A DNA stretch of 64,000 nt from Orthonyx spaldingii (lineage: Eukaryota > Chordata > Aves > Passeriformes > Orthonychidae): the NCBI GenBank assembly GCA_013397795.1, contig VZTJ01004373.1:70099-134098 (forward strand), read 5' to 3'. Positions 37,101-50,049 of the stretch are shown piece after piece. How positions within the stretch are numbered: position 1 is the stretch's first letter; every line of letters starts with the position of its first letter. Under the pieces are notes generated by a model. The model worked only from the letters and a program-made list of their open reading frames with translations. It searched no databases and was not told where the DNA came from. The position numbers and the translations under genes are program-made.

Positions 37101-37170
37101 GTATTAATGGGCAAATTTTAAGTATCCTTCTGGACAAAATGTCCAGCACACAGCTGAAAAATTATTTTAT
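34160..37170. other. Unique AT-rich sequence, nothing recognised
   Basis: No coding family, RNA gene or clear mobile element. A weak L2/MIR-like reverse texture near 36170-36240 is not strong enough to call. Confidence 0.45.
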
Positions 37171-37177
37171 GTGATAG

Positions 37178-38180
37178 GTTGGGCACAGAGTTACAGTTAA
37201 TGGGGTGACATTAGGCTGGTTACCTGTCACTAGTGGGGTTCCACAGGGCTCCATCTCAGGCCCTGTGCTCTTCAACATCTTCACCTACAACTTGGACACA
37301 GAACTTGAAGGAATACTAAGTAAGCTTGTCAACAACACTAAATTGGGAGGAACAGCAGAGAGGCCCTGCAGAGAGACCTCGACAATCACTAAATGGGGCA
37401 ATCACCAATCATATGAAGTGTAACAAGAGCAAGTGCCAAGTTCTGCACCTAGGGCAGGACAACCCTGGTTGTGTGTACAGACTGGGGAAGGAGAGGCTGG
37501 AGAACAGCACTCTGCAAAGGGACCTGGGGGTCCTGGTCCATGGCAAGTTGAATGTGAGTCAGCAGTGCCGTGGCAGCCAGGAGTGTCCTGGGGGCATCAG
37601 GGACAGTATTGCCAGCTGAGCAAGGGTGGGGATTGTCCCACTCTGCTCTGCACTGGGGCAGCCTCACCTCAAGTCCTGGGAGCAGTTCTGGGCATCACAA
37701 TATAAAAAAAGCATTAAGCTGCTAGAGAGTGTCCAAAGGAGGGCCATGAGAATGGTGAAGGGTCTGTATGGGATGTTGTATGAGGAGCAGCTGAGGCCAC
37801 TTGGTTTGGTCAGCCTGGAGAAGAAGAGATTGAGGGGAGACCCCATTGTAATCTCCAAAATCCTAATGAGGGGAAGTGGAGGCGGCAGGCATTGATCTCT
37901 TCACACTCATGACCAGTGACAGAACTCAAGGAAACAGCATGAAGCTGAATCAGGGGAGATTTAGGCTGGATATCAGGAAAACGTTTTTTACCCAGAGAGT
38001 GGTCAGGCACTGGAACAGGCTCTCCAGGGAAGTGGTCACAGCACCAGATGAAGTTCAAGAAGTGTTTGGACAATGCTTTCAGGCACGTGGTGTGACTCTT
38101 GGGGGTGTCCTGTGCAGGGCTAATAGTTGGACTTGATGATCCTTATGGGTCCCTTCCAACTCAGCATATTCTGTGATTCT
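37178..38180 (+). mobile_element. CR1 LINE, 5'-truncated, dead
   Basis: A plus-oriented CR1 retrotransposon copy holds the C-terminal part of the second open reading frame and the 3' UTR. Translation shows the reverse transcriptase palm: GVPQGSISGPVLFNIFTYNLD (about 37235-37300), then LSKLVNNTKLGG where the catalytic FADDTKLGG motif should be, so both catalytic Asp residues are Asn. Later blocks resemble the CR1 thumb/C-terminal part (LGVLVHGKLNVSQQC; LLESVQRRAMRMVKGL; EKKRLRGDPI; DIRKTFFTQRVVRHWNRL) but are spread over at least three frames, so indels have broken it. The end is the classic GATGATCC...TTCCAACTCAGCATATTCTGTGATTCT terminus. CR1 moves by target-primed reverse transcription and usually truncates at the 5' end, as here. 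Confidence 0.95.
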
Positions 38181-38189
38181 AGGGTTCAC

Positions 38190-39400
38190 GTCTAAAGCAT
38201 TTCTGACATCACCTGATTATTCAGATTCACCTCTCTTTGGGACAAATATATGTATCAGCATGCACCACTTCACAAACAACATAGACTTTTAAGAGCAGGC
38301 AATAAAAAGTACCAAAGCTAGTGAATTATTTAGAGCTGCTTAAGTGGCTGGCTAACGTGGTTTGTGCTGGGGTGTGAAGAATCCAATGCCCCAACATCAC
38401 GATCCTTGTGCAGTGTCCAAGATCTGTAAAGCCCACAGATGGTCAGGTTTGCCATTGCAGATCAGAGCCCACAAGTTTTGTCATGGTTATGTGAAATTGA
38501 GGCTTGGGTAGAATGGAAGCTGGTTGAATGCTTAAATCACTCAAAGAGGACTCAGTAGGACTGTTCTGTGACCTGGAGAAAAATGTATTTATCCCATGGT
38601 CATTTTATAATATAGGGGCTTATGCAGGGAATCATGGAATTGGTTCTCATTGAAGTGAGCTTTCTCTTAATGCTATGCATAGGTATAAGCCCTTTTTGAT
38701 CAGAAATGAGAATAAGCTTGAGCTTACATGACTTTTCTGACTTGCAGTGCATAGCATGTTTATCTGTGATGATTATTTTGTTGCTGTTGAACAGAAACAG
38801 TGAGACATCATGTCCAATCCAATAGAGAAGTCTGTGCAAGGACTCTCACTGACACCACAGGATGTTCAAGGCAGTCCTCCTTTGTTAGCATAGTATTTGC
38901 CTTCTCATTCTCAAACTTCTGGGGTTTTGGTTTGGAATTTCTGGCATGTTGTGTTTCTCTCTTTATGGAAGACCTTTTCTTGGCTGTTTATGTCCTGTTT
39001 TTATTCCATTCTTACTCTTAACAGTTTTTAGTAGTCTTGGTAGCCTGTTTCATGATTTCTTCTATAGTTGGCTGATTCAGGGGTACAGACTTTGTGCACT
39101 GCAGCAGGGCTGGTGGCAAGTGTCCTGCTTTCCAGCTTAAAGTTAGAAAGAGAACCTTTTGGTGGTGAGGAACAACCGTGACATTGAAGGATAACTTTGT
39201 GTCAGAAGAAAGTGAGAATTCTATTTTCAGCAACAGTAGTGTATAGTAAAGTTGGAGAAATTGCTCTTCATTTATATAGAGGTTATAGCCTGAGCCCTTA
39301 CAGGAAGACTTGCCTAGGAAATAAGCCTTTAACTTCAGCTGATTTTCTGAAATTGCAGTTTTGTTGTCCTCAAAGTGAAGGGATGTGAGTGCCTTCGTGG
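38190..39400. other. Unique intergenic sequence, nothing recognised
   Basis: Non-repetitive; frames of 60-80 codons are hydrophobic translations of T-rich DNA. A 198-codon minus frame (39018-39614) extends into the TG-rich zone and has no domain. Confidence 0.45.
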
Positions 39401-39404
39401 AAAT

Positions 39405-39800
39405 TCTCATCTGCCTGTAGCAGTGACTGTGCAGCCACAGTGGTGCATGCTGAGTCTGTGAGAATACAGACATCAGGGTGAGACCAGGATCTGTGGGTTG
39501 TGTGTAGCTGAGTGTGAGAATGCAGTGGTGAGAGTAAGTGTACCTGACTGTGTGACACTGAGGGCTGCAAGTACCTGTGGGGGACTTGTTGATGTGACTG
39601 TGTGTGGTGTGCATTGTTCAAAGATTCAGTCCATCTGTGTCTTGATATTGGTGCACAAGTGTGATTGCACAAATATGTGAGTGAAGCACGGATGTGAATG
39701 TGTATGTGAACGTAGAGCATAGCCACAAATGCATGTGTGAGCATGAGTGCAAGTATTAGCATATTTCTAAGTGCAGAACATATAAATAAATGTATGTAAG
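39405..39800. repeat. Degenerate TGTGAG/TG-rich repetitive zone
   Basis: Repeated TGTGTG, GAGTG, TGTGAATG and GAATG units without a fixed period run for about 400 bp on the plus strand, giving His/Thr-rich frames on the minus strand. It resembles an old CA/TG minisatellite-like expansion, comparable with 12630-13310. Confidence 0.6.
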
Positions 39801-40104
39801 TGAAATGTGTATATTACCAGATGATCTTAGATGGAGAGATCCTGTTCCAGCCATGGCCTCTTCTCTGTCCTGTCCATTTCTGTACGTGTGTTAGCTTGAA
39901 AGATGAAAAGTGCCTCAGCTTGGCTTTAGCCTGGGCATCAGCCCTGGGTGCGCAGTTGCTCTGCCAGCTCAGTGTGTTTGTGTGCTCTTGTGAGAGAGTT
40001 GGTAATTGTGAGCGCTCCCTAAGAGAATCTCTGGGGCCAGGGGATACAATAGGCAAGGGTCTAGGGTCTGAAACTGTAGACTTTAATAAAGCCACTGACA
40101 GCAA

Positions 40105-40330
40105 ATAAGAGGCTGACATGTGAGTCACATTACTGACAACAAGGGCTGCTTTGTAGTCCCATCTGCAGCCTGATCGGGTCCCGTACAGTAACTGAAAGGA
40201 CAGAACAAACTGCTGCTGCCTTCAATAAATACAACGGTGCCACAAAGGCAGCCAAACAGACCAACTTTGTGTGGCTTTGCTGCAGCTGAACTACTCTCCT
40301 GGTTCTCTTCCTCGCCTCCCCCACCAGTGC
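40105..40330. promoter_or_regulatory. Candidate conserved non-coding element
   Basis: A compact non-repetitive block with CCCATCTGCAGCCTGATCGG, TCCCGTACAGTAACTGAAAG, TTCAATAAATACAACGGTGCC and CAGCCAAACAGACC. CpGs occur outside any island and motif density is high, a texture shared with known deeply conserved enhancers. It is not proven. Confidence 0.3.
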
Positions 40331-40339
40331 AAATGACTG

Positions 40340-43300
40340 CCGTTACCTTTTAAGGGTTGCTTGCGAGCCCTGACTATGTGCTTGTCCCCATGGCAGTCAT
40401 TACATGTAGCCAGGTAACATCTCTCTTCCCTGCCACCCCCTGTGCTCCTTCATAGCCTTTCCCTTTCTCTATTCCCAGTGACTGGGAGACGTCCAGAGCC
40501 TCTGCTCATGAGCCATGTCCCTTGGACGTCTTGCCCCTGCCTGGGCTAGCCAGCATTGGGAGCTTAGCAAAACTGTACATCAGGCTATGAGCATAGTTAC
40601 TTGAGATGTCATAGTAACTTGAATAGTTACTCCAGACTCCTACTGGAGTCATCATGGTGAAAATGTTGGATTTGCCAAGTACAGTAACTTGAAGGCCTTT
40701 CAGACCCTTAGGGGTTAGTCACCTGCCTAACCCAGGTAGCATCAGGGGACAACAGTGTTTCCTATTTATCCAGGTGTCACCTAGAAGAGTCAGAAACCTT
40801 TGTTGCTGGCTGCCCTCAGGATCTCTCTTTCCTCCCTCTGGGCCTCTCCCCTTTGGCTTGGAGACTTTCCCAGTGAAGAGCTTTCACATGGAGCAAAAAA
40901 AGCCTTGCAGATTGACCCCTCTTCAATGGGAATTTGTGCCACTGTTGTGTCTTTCTCAGTGCTTCTCTGGTCACTCTTTTTCAGTTTGTCCAAATAACCC
41001 TAGAGAAAGGGCCCTAGCTGGACAGCATGTGTTGTTATGTACTGCAAGAGTTATAAAGCCTGGAAAAGGTCACTAGGTTATAAATCAAAAAATAAGCCTG
41101 TGGTTGCCAAAGGGGTGATGTTAAGTATCAGGATAATGTCTGTGATACTGTAGGTATGCCTGTATTGTCTGTCCTAGCCCATTGCGTGTCAGTCCATCTA
41201 ACAAAAAGTCTAAATTCTTCTCTGCTTGAAAATATGGAAAATCAGACTCAACAGTTTATGCCTAGCTGAAACTGTGTCCTCCTGTATCATGTAGTGCACA
41301 CAGAGCTGAATTCCCTGAGAGTTAGGGTGGGAACCTACCATTTGCCCTGTGCATCTACAGTGTGCAATCGAGCCTGTAGCCTGCCCTGTCAGTGTCTAAT
41401 TGACATTGTCTTCAGACAGGAAGATCTCAGTCATAGTTATTTGTTCCTAATATATGAGACTTACCTACTCTCTCTAAAGGTCAGAATTTTCAGCAGGCAA
41501 CTAGTATATTGCAGCTTATAGGAACATAACATGGTAGAGGTGGGTTGCAGCAGCTCTTTCCTTGGAAAGGAGAACAGACTTCAGGAAGCAAACAGATTCA
41601 GTTTCTGAGCATATTTAGGAAATCCTACAATACAGTCTTCTGTAAATAATACCTCCCTGTGATTTTACATCTCCTTCTATTCAAGCAACCACTTCAGACA
41701 ACATTAAACACAGGAAAGTATAGACCAGCATAATACAAATCAGCAAGCAATAAGAAATAATATCTCCTACAGCAATGTATGCAGAAGAGAGAGAGGAGGA
41801 TTTCACTGGTGTCACACAGAATATGCCCAGATTCTACAGTGCTAGGTGTTGATAGGTCATGTTTATAAGAACAACTTGTGATGATGTTCTGCATGACATG
41901 GTGATATTTCTTACAGTTAATCTCTGGACCTTCTGCTAGAAATTTCTATTCTCTCTATATCAATAATATATAAAGGATTAAACACCAGTGTTTTGAAATA
42001 ATCTACACAGCTGAGAAGCAGCACCAGAAACTTTAAGTGCTATAGAAAATGCGGTCTGTACTTTTCAGGGAAATGTCTGGAATTCTTGAAAAGAAACTTA
42101 GAGCATCTTATGGCACTGTTAAAAGAGAATGCAGGTTCCCCATATTTGGCTCAGTGCTTTGATCACATATCAATCTTCCCTTTTGCTTTGATGTTTAGGC
42201 TATGAACTGGACAGGGTAAGGCTAATAAACCTGCAGTCACGGTATCTCATGGTGGGTGTCAGTCCCCTCGGTCCTCACCTGTTCTCACTGCTTGTAGAGG
42301 CTTCAACTGAGGAGGCACAGCTGGCAAAAGTGGGAAATTACTCTTAAGCAAGGAGTGTACGCAACAGCACCTGTACCTTCCTTCAGAGCCTCTCCATCTC
42401 TAGAACAGGCAGGGCCTGAGCGATCCCATTTCTAGTAGCTTGATACCTGAAGAGAAGAAGAGTTTCCTAGAAGGAGATGGAAGGATGGAACCCTGAAGAA
42501 TAGGAACAGACTTGGCACAGACATGCTCGATTGTATGTTACTGCAGGGAGTAGGAAGCTGCTCACTGTCCCAGCTGTTCTGCACCAGGAAATCTGAGAGG
42601 AGAGCTTTAAATTCTTCTTGCTGTACTTTGAGAAAGGTGCAGTTGGTAATTATTTGAACTCATGTTTTTTCTTTCAGTTTCTCTTTCTTTGCTCCTTTCG
42701 TTGAAGAACTGGTTGGTTAGGTCATTGAAGTAATCATTTCTGGAGAAGCATAGCTCATTGAGTGCCAAAGTAGTTTAGTTTCATTTTCCCAGGTTTCTGA
42801 GTGGGTTCTCAAAGTGATCTTTACTAATGATCCCTAAAGATTGAACTTGTTTCTATCTGTTGTTAAGCAAAGCCAGAAGTGTCAGAAGTGCTATAATAAA
42901 ATGCAATGGAAAGCTGAGTGCAAATATATATAAAAAATTAGAAATAATAAAAACAAAATCTTAAGGCCAATAGGATTTTGGAAAAGAAAAAGTTATGGAA
43001 GGCATTGGAGATTACTTTTACACTTTCCTCTGATAAAGTTGAAGCCTAATTCAGTTCTCCCTGAATGCAGAAAAGAAATAGAACTGCATTTGGCAGCCCG
43101 TGTAGTATGGGCTTAGTCTGTATAGCCTCATCTAGCATAACAGAGAGTGAAGGACGGGATAGCCAGATTCAGGCTAACAGCTTAAAGGAGAGCATACCAG
43201 TCTCATTATTCTCCTTTTAAATTTATTTCCCCACCCTTACCCCCTACTCTCCCAAGAAATCCTCACTTGCACACTAATGACTTTTTGTAAATAATTGATG

Positions 43301-46300
43301 TCACAGATACCCAAGGCTGAAAATAGTCTGAGTGGAACTTCATGTCTATCCTTCACCAGCTACTAAGTAAAGATAGAGATCAACTCCTGCAGGCCTTCTT
43401 GAAAGTGGCAGCTTAGACTCTCAGAAGGTCTAAAGCATGCACTAAAGTCAAGAACTTCCTCTTAGTATTTGTCAGCTCTTCTGATCTTGCTTTATGGTCT
43501 TAATTTTTTCAGGCCATAGCCAAATCCCGGAGATTTGAATGATAAAAGAAACTAGGCGCCAGAAAATGTCACAGCCTTAGCACTTCTGACCAAATAAGGT
43601 TGTACCTTATGGCTGAGGTCCAGTCCTGTTTAAGATAGCTTACTTGGGCTTATGGGGAAAAGAAGTAACCTTCTGGGAAAGAGAGCTTGGTCCTAAACTG
43701 TCAGCCATTAAATACAAGAGTATTTTACCCACAGAATAGGAGATGCTACTTCCAATAAAGCCAATCAAAAGCAATTTCCCTGCTGAAAGGTGGCCTACCT
43801 GAGACAGAGCAGCCTGCACCAGCTGCACGCCACTGCTGTCAGACTTGGCCGGGTCTGTCAATTAAGGGAACACAGAGCAATCTGTGAGTGCTGAAAGGGA
43901 TCCCTTCAGAGCCCTCCGTGGCTGAGAGACAGGCCCATTGTCTGCATGCATGTCTCACATAGTTTCAGAGTCCTGATAAGCAGGCATGCCATGAAAAACT
44001 GCATTATATGGTGAGCTCGGGAATACTTTGTCTGGGGGTAGATGAGATGGGGGGGTGGGAGAAGAGGTAACACTGCACCTTTGCATTGTGGGAGGTGGGG
44101 CAATGAAAGACGTCGCGTTTGGTGGTCCCCCAATCTAACCTGCTTTCTCACAAACTCTTGTTGAATGATGAAGTCATAGTTTCCTCTAATTCCCCTCCTC
44201 CCCTCCATCCTTGTCATTTCTTCTGGAGTTCAGAAATCAGTTGGGAAATTACTGCAGCACTGAGAAGACAAACAGCTTAACCACCTTCGACTGCTGCCGT
44301 GTCACATACTGAGACTCCTTTTTCCTATGAATCTGGGACCTCCAGGGTCTGTAAGTCTGTGGGCAGAGAAGATTGAAGACTTCAGACTTCCATACCTGTG
44401 TTGTAGAGACCATAGTATAGGAAGGTAGACACAGCTCCTAGGGGAAGGAATGAGTGGGGTTCCCTCACCAGCTGCTAACAAATGTTTGCTTTCATCTTCC
44501 TCAGCTTATAGCCTGGTGCCTGGATCCCTTGATGCAAATGGGCCCTTTACATTTCCTTGGTACAGACCCAGAAGAGCTGGTGCTCTTTGGTGAGCACATC
44601 TTAGTTTACAACAGGATGTTCTCTTAGACTGCACTGCTTGAGCTTGGGAGTACATAAAGAGGTTAGTACATGCAAAAATGCCTGCATTACAAAGCAAATA
44701 AAACCAATCTCTAGGTTGCTTTTATGCTATCTTTTCATGCCACTTTGCATAGAAAGAGAAGGTTCAAGCAGAACTCTCTCTTTAAAATAAAATATCCACT
44801 ATGTAAAGTTACCTTTTCATATGCTTGGAGAATATGGAGACTGTACTCTGTGTGATTGGATGCAAAGAAATGCATACATGGGAGTAAGCAACTCTGTTAC
44901 TAATGCTGTAGCATAGAATTGGAAAGAACCAGTGCTGTGGTTAAACCCAAGCCGCCATCCAGAACACGAAGGATGACTCACAAGTGACTTTTCCTAGCGC
45001 TTTTCCTTTCTGCTTCTGGCTGAGGTCTTTTTTCTGCACTCACTGAAGCTGATAGTCTTTATGTTTAATTTTAGTTGCAGGCACTCTAGATGATCTTCAT
45101 TCAGTGTTTAAGCCAAAGTTTATTGTAGACCATGCCTACTTTTAACTGTCACAGACGTGTTGGATAAAAGCCATTTCTGATAAGGCAGTTAAATTCTGTG
45201 GACCTACCAAGGGAAGAACCTGGCCCATACATTTCAGCTTTCATATCAGTTTTTTGGCAGTGCAGAGGGCTGCCAAAGAGAGGATTGGATTTCTGATCAT
45301 TCAGTCATTAGTCTTCAGCAGATATACTCTTGTCAGGCTTTAGTGATTTGTCTGCAGCTCACCCAGTGTACAGTGACACTTCAGGAGATGGCAGGTCCTA
45401 GTTTTTCCCAGCTGGGGATCTTGGCTCAGCATATTTGATAAGAAAAATTAATGGATTTGTTATTGGATGGAAACTCCTCTTTCATCTCTGACTTGGTGAG
45501 GTTCATGGAAACCCATCTTTCTTTTCATATTAAATAAATCTCCCACCATGGATGCCAAATCCTACTGTCTATTCTCACATTCCTCACTGCACACTTGTAC
45601 CATATTGGATAAAGTCGTTGTGCTGACATATTTGACTTATTTTCAAAGATTTTTAAATTCTTGTGTTTATCCTTTATTTTAATTTTTTCTGTTTATATAT
45701 ATATACAAACACTTAAATTGACAAGAGAGACTGGCCTTGCTTTAATCTCTCTTCCTCAATTCTTCAAACCAGAGGCCTTGGTAATGTTCATATTAGTCTC
45801 CTAAAACTGTGTGTTTCTCCCCCATCCTCACATAAGTGCAGTTCATGACCTTTCTCCCACCCAAGTGCTGGCAGATCCTTTCCTGAAGCACACCAGAAGC
45901 CCACAACATCCACTGAGTCACACTGGGGGCTCTTGAGGGCACCTTGAAGAACCTTGTAATTTCCTTTGGTTTGTCTCTCTTGGTGTTTTTTTGGGCCTGT
46001 TGAATCTGAATCATTCTTGATGAGGGAAAGATAAGTTGAGGCATCCCACAAAACCGCCAGCTCTTTTCAACAAAACTGTCTCTTTTGAGTAGCTTATATA
46101 AAGATAGTCCTAGCACAATCGTCACATTGCATTTTTACTTGCTTCAAAGAACAGTGGACTAATTAAGTGAAGGTATCTAGCAGATTGTCATCAGGAGGCA
46201 AGTGAGCCACTCAGGGAGATGAATGGGGTAGTTTGTGCTTCTTGGAATTGTTGTTTCAATATCTTGTCAGGCTTGAGCAGATACCAATGGCTTCAGGAAG

Positions 46301-48575
46301 GGTACACATTCAATCTTTCATGTATGTTCAAGGTAGAGGTGAGCTGCTTCACTGTAACTGAAGAGCAGAAGGGGTGGTGTCAAATTGATTCCTAGTGTAT
46401 CCTGCTGTAATTTCAAAGTACAGATGCCCATTTCTCCTCCTTGCTGTGCTGTTTGCACCCAATTTATAAGCCAGTGCTCCACATTGGAGCTGTGTATCAC
46501 TAGCTCTGTGTAACAGTCTTCACCTGCTCTCCTCAGTGTTTGCTGTGCCTCCTACAGGCAGGTATGAGCGACTGGGCGTTTTTGTATCTTTTGGATATGT
46601 ATGTAGGGTATTTAAAGGGAAATGTTTTCCTGTCTACCAAATATTGCTGAGACTGCAGGTCTTGGTGTCTAGCAGAAACTATACTGCTAGACATCTGTTT
46701 CTTGGAGCCCCTGGGACCCCCCTGTGGTTGAGAAAGTGGAGACCTTTGATCTGTGGTTTGTGTGGCAGAGGTAGATGATGCTGTGGTTTGCAAACAGCCG
46801 ATGGTTCTCTTTCCTTCAAAGAAAAAAAACAGCGTTGGTCTGTGATGATGCAGGATGTCATGTGACCAATTGGGAGCGCGCAGGATGATGTGGTTTGCTC
46901 TGCAAGCTGCAGTTCATCAGTGTCATGGTATATTTTTAAGAAAAAGTGACAGTGATAGTTGTGTCTTTAAGCCACAAGCCTCCTTTAGGGGCAGCAGGGA
47001 ATGGCCCAAACCCAGCAATAAAACCCCATGAGCTGAAAATTTCCTTCTGCATCTTTCCAGGCATATAGCAGTTGTTCATCCCAGGCAAAAGTGCTCCCCC
47101 TTCTTACACTGACTTGTCTGTAGAAGGGATATTGGTCCATGGGCATCTACTGCATCAGGGGTCCTGTGGCACTGCCTGCTGCAATTCTAGAGTTCAAAGG
47201 AGCGTGACTGCCATTATCTGTCATGACCCTGGGGGTTATGTTCAGCAAATTGGGTAAGGACTGCTGAGAAAATGTTGAGTTTGATCATGGACTGCTGTGT
47301 GAATGTTTGTGCCCATTTGGGGAGGGTGGCACTCAGAGTACACAGCTCTGAAGGAAGAGAGTGGAGCTGTGCTTGTGCCTCTGCAATTCTGTGAAAAATG
47401 ATGTGTAACAGTCCAGTGCTTAGAATATAAAATCTGGTGCACTGGACTAACCAAATATCCATTTTCCATGGGATCTTGTCTCCCTACAAAGTGAATATTT
47501 AAAGAAGGAAATAAGAACAGGATGGGTATATAGTGAACCCTCTGATGTACAGTGTCTAGAAATCAGAGCTGAGAGATTTCTTGAAATGGAGAATATATTG
47601 GACTCATTATGACTGGTATTCACCACTGGATTAATATCAGTCCCTTGGGCTCCCCTGACACAATTGCCTTGGGCAGCAAGTCTGGCAGCATTGGAAGGAG
47701 AAGAAGGAGAAACTGTGTGTTGGTAGGGGAGGAACTAGTGCTGAGACCTGTAACAGTGTGAGCGCTGCCAGGCATGGAAAACTGGGAGACTCCAGCTGGG
47801 AAGGGATAAGAAGTGGAAACATGTAAATCAGCTAGATCCAAGACACTATAAATACATCAGAACAAAGATACACAATTGTTAGACTGAAAGTGGGTGATTT
47901 ATTGGCTATGGAGCAGGTTTTCCTTACAGATGCCATTTTTGTTTTGCCTAAATGCTTAAGAACCTGATGAATTTGCCCCTGACGTCTTGTATGCTATGGG
48001 TTCATGAGGTGGCCTCACTCACAGCAGCTTGGAATCACTCTGGGCAATGTTTTGCCTCTTCTCAGTAGTGGGCCCTTGAACAGCCTGTTCCCAACATGCT
48101 CCAGCATTGAGGACATACCTGGTATGGTTGTCTGACATCCACTGCAGATACAGGACATGTGGTCCTGGGTGTGGCCCAGGAACAAGGCACTGCAGCTGCT
48201 TGCTGGAGCCCATTGTTACAGCATACCTGTAGCTTGTGTGGGAAAGGCCTGTCTTAGACACTAAAACCCAAGTTTGATCCCTTCTAGAGGCATTGCCACA
48301 GTTAGAGGAATGGGGTTCTTACAAGAACTTAGTACAACTCTTTTTTTTTTTTTCCAATCAGTGGTGTGCTGTAAACTCCCACCCTCAGGGCTTATGCATA
48401 TTAGCAGGAGTGGAGCCCTAAAATTTTTGAATGTGTTTTTTTTTTAAAGTCCTTAATAACTAGGTGACTCCTACTTATCATTGCTTCTTCAGAGCTGCTG
48501 ACATTTCCAAGGAACACTACCAGGTCAGAAAGTCAGCTTGGAGAAGCTGAGCTGCCTCTTTACCACATTACACTC
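40340..48575. other. Long unique intergenic stretch, nothing recognised
   Basis: About 8 kb holds only short frames with no family resemblance, occasional AT dinucleotide tracts (about 45690-45706) and a small perfect stem GACTCC-TACT-GGAGTC (40635-40650). No gene or RNA gene is recognised. A short CR1-like phrase near 44910-44930 is too weak to call. Confidence 0.45.
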
Positions 48576-48579
48576 ACCT

Positions 48580-48860
48580 AGCCTGGTGCTTTATAACTCT
48601 GTCTTTAACGATTTTCTAAGCTATTTTTCCTGGTACTGGCGTAAGGCTCACTGAGGTCTATAATTCCCATGATTGCCCTTAGCACCTCTTTTAAAAGAAG
48701 TGCAGAGTTTTGGCTCCACTCCAGGCTGATGGGAGAGTGATTGTTTTTAATGATAAATTGAATGATTTTGTTAGTAATGTCTATGAACTTTGATTTCTTT
48801 AGTGTTTGCATAAATGCCATCTGGTCCTGGAGGTTTCTTACTCTTTCAGTTTTTAGGTTA
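48580..48860 (-). mobile_element. Ancient CR1/L3-type LINE fragment (RT domain)
   Basis: On the plus strand, CTGGTACTGGCGTAAGGC, GGTCTATAATTCCCATG, and ATGCCATCTGGTCCTGGAGG occur in the order expected for the reverse complement of the N-terminal reverse transcriptase region of a CR1/L3 LINE. The minus-strand open frame (48605-48820, 71 codons) keeps a weak trace of the typical order (PDGI-like segment, then P-x-x-W-x-x-A/S, then the phrase before NYRPVSL), heavily mutated. It is far older than the CR1 copy at 37-38 kb and has no intact motif. Confidence 0.75.
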
Positions 48861-48869
48861 TGTTATTAT

Positions 48870-49690
48870 ATCTTTTTTTCTTTTGAGTGTCAGTCTGTCT
48901 GTTTTCAATATATATGGCTTTGTGTGTTCCCTACTACTATTGCTGCTATTTGTAGTTACAGTGTTAATGTAATGTGGTCGAGGTACCCAGATCTCAGACT
49001 GGAGACCCTTCATGTTATATAGTTTACATGTATGCAAACCAAGAGTTATTACCTAGGGGACTTTGTGAACAGGGTTAAGATAAATTGAGCCTTTACCTAA
49101 TTTGCTCCCATGGGGCAAATGGGAAAAGTTTACTCAGATCAGCTGGGCCAAGAATAACCTTGTGCAAATGTATCTGACTTCAAGAACATTGCGTGGTGGT
49201 GGCAGTCCAGAGAGGAGGGGTCACAAGCTTAGGATTCCACAGCTTTGATGTTCTTATATTCTTGTCCTGTATTTTAACTGAAACACCACATTTCTCAGAC
49301 TCATTCTATTTTCCTAGATAGTTTGAAAATCCTGATTCTTGTGACTCATAGTAGAACACCCCTGTAAAGGCATCCCCCCTTCACAATCTCATATTTCTGA
49401 TGGTGTCAGAGGAATAAGGTATCCAAAATATCATCAGCCAATTGACATCGTTTAACAACTCACTGTCACTACTTGGGAGAAACTCTAGTCTTCCCCCTTA
49501 CATAGTTTCTGACTCCTCACCTCACTCCTGCTGTCAGCATCTGTCTGAATAGAGTTTGCTAAAAGAGAACGAGCCCTACCCATTTCCCTTCTCTTCCCTA
49601 GTCCCAGCAGGCAGGCAATATGGCAGAGTGCGGTCTCCAGTGTCCCTTTAGTCACTTCTCTGCTGTCAGTGTCATAGGGCTAGTGTTTAA
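48870..49690. other. Unique intergenic sequence, nothing recognised
   Basis: Non-repetitive; the left edge may still contain decayed LINE sequence continuing from the neighbouring fragment. Confidence 0.4.
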
Positions 49691-49699
49691 GCATTTTCA

Positions 49700-49925
49700 C
49701 GCTGGATTTGAAATGAGATTATAGACTGGTCCACTCAATTGACTTAATGGATTTTAAGAAACTAGATCCTATTAATGCAGTCAGTGCCCCAGGGTGCCTC
49801 TCCTACTGCAGACAAGATAATCTGCCATGCAAATTAAATCCTGCCTCAAGATGCAGGGCCTGCTTAATGTGATCCATTACACAGTTTACTTGTTTATATC
49901 TAATATTGTAACAGGAATAGGCTTA
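49700..49925. promoter_or_regulatory. Candidate conserved non-coding element with octamer
   Basis: A perfect POU octamer ATGCAAAT lies at 49827-49834, followed by TAAAT and with GATAAT a few bases before it. Further motifs are CCTATTAATGC, TTGACTTAATGG and a GTTTATATCTAATATTG segment. The block is free of repeats and is a good candidate enhancer. Confidence 0.45.
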
Positions 49926-49984
49926 CGAGCAGCAGGACTCAACTGAATAGAAGAGTAAATTACCAGGAAAATGAGGTTTTAGAG

Positions 49985-50045
49985 CCTCTCTCTCTTCCTT
50001 TCTCTCAATCTCTCCTATTTTCTTCATTCCCTCTCTTTCACATGT
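49985..50045. repeat. Polypyrimidine tract
   Basis: Nearly pure C/T with CTCTCTCTCT and CTTTCTCTC units for about 60 bp. It could serve as a splice-related tract or simply be low-complexity DNA. Confidence 0.7.
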
Positions 50046-50049
50046 GAAA

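Noticed and set aside
39018..39614. 198-codon minus-strand frame
   Set aside because: The His/Thr-rich part is translated TG-rich repeat DNA and the rest has no domain.
40560..40660. Repeated ATAGTTACTTGA-like words and a GACTCC/GGAGTC stem
   Set aside because: Too short and irregular to be called a repeat or structured RNA.
44905..44995. CR1-like phrase CATAGAATTGGAAAGAACC
   Set aside because: Only a few bases fit and the rest does not follow the CR1 end.
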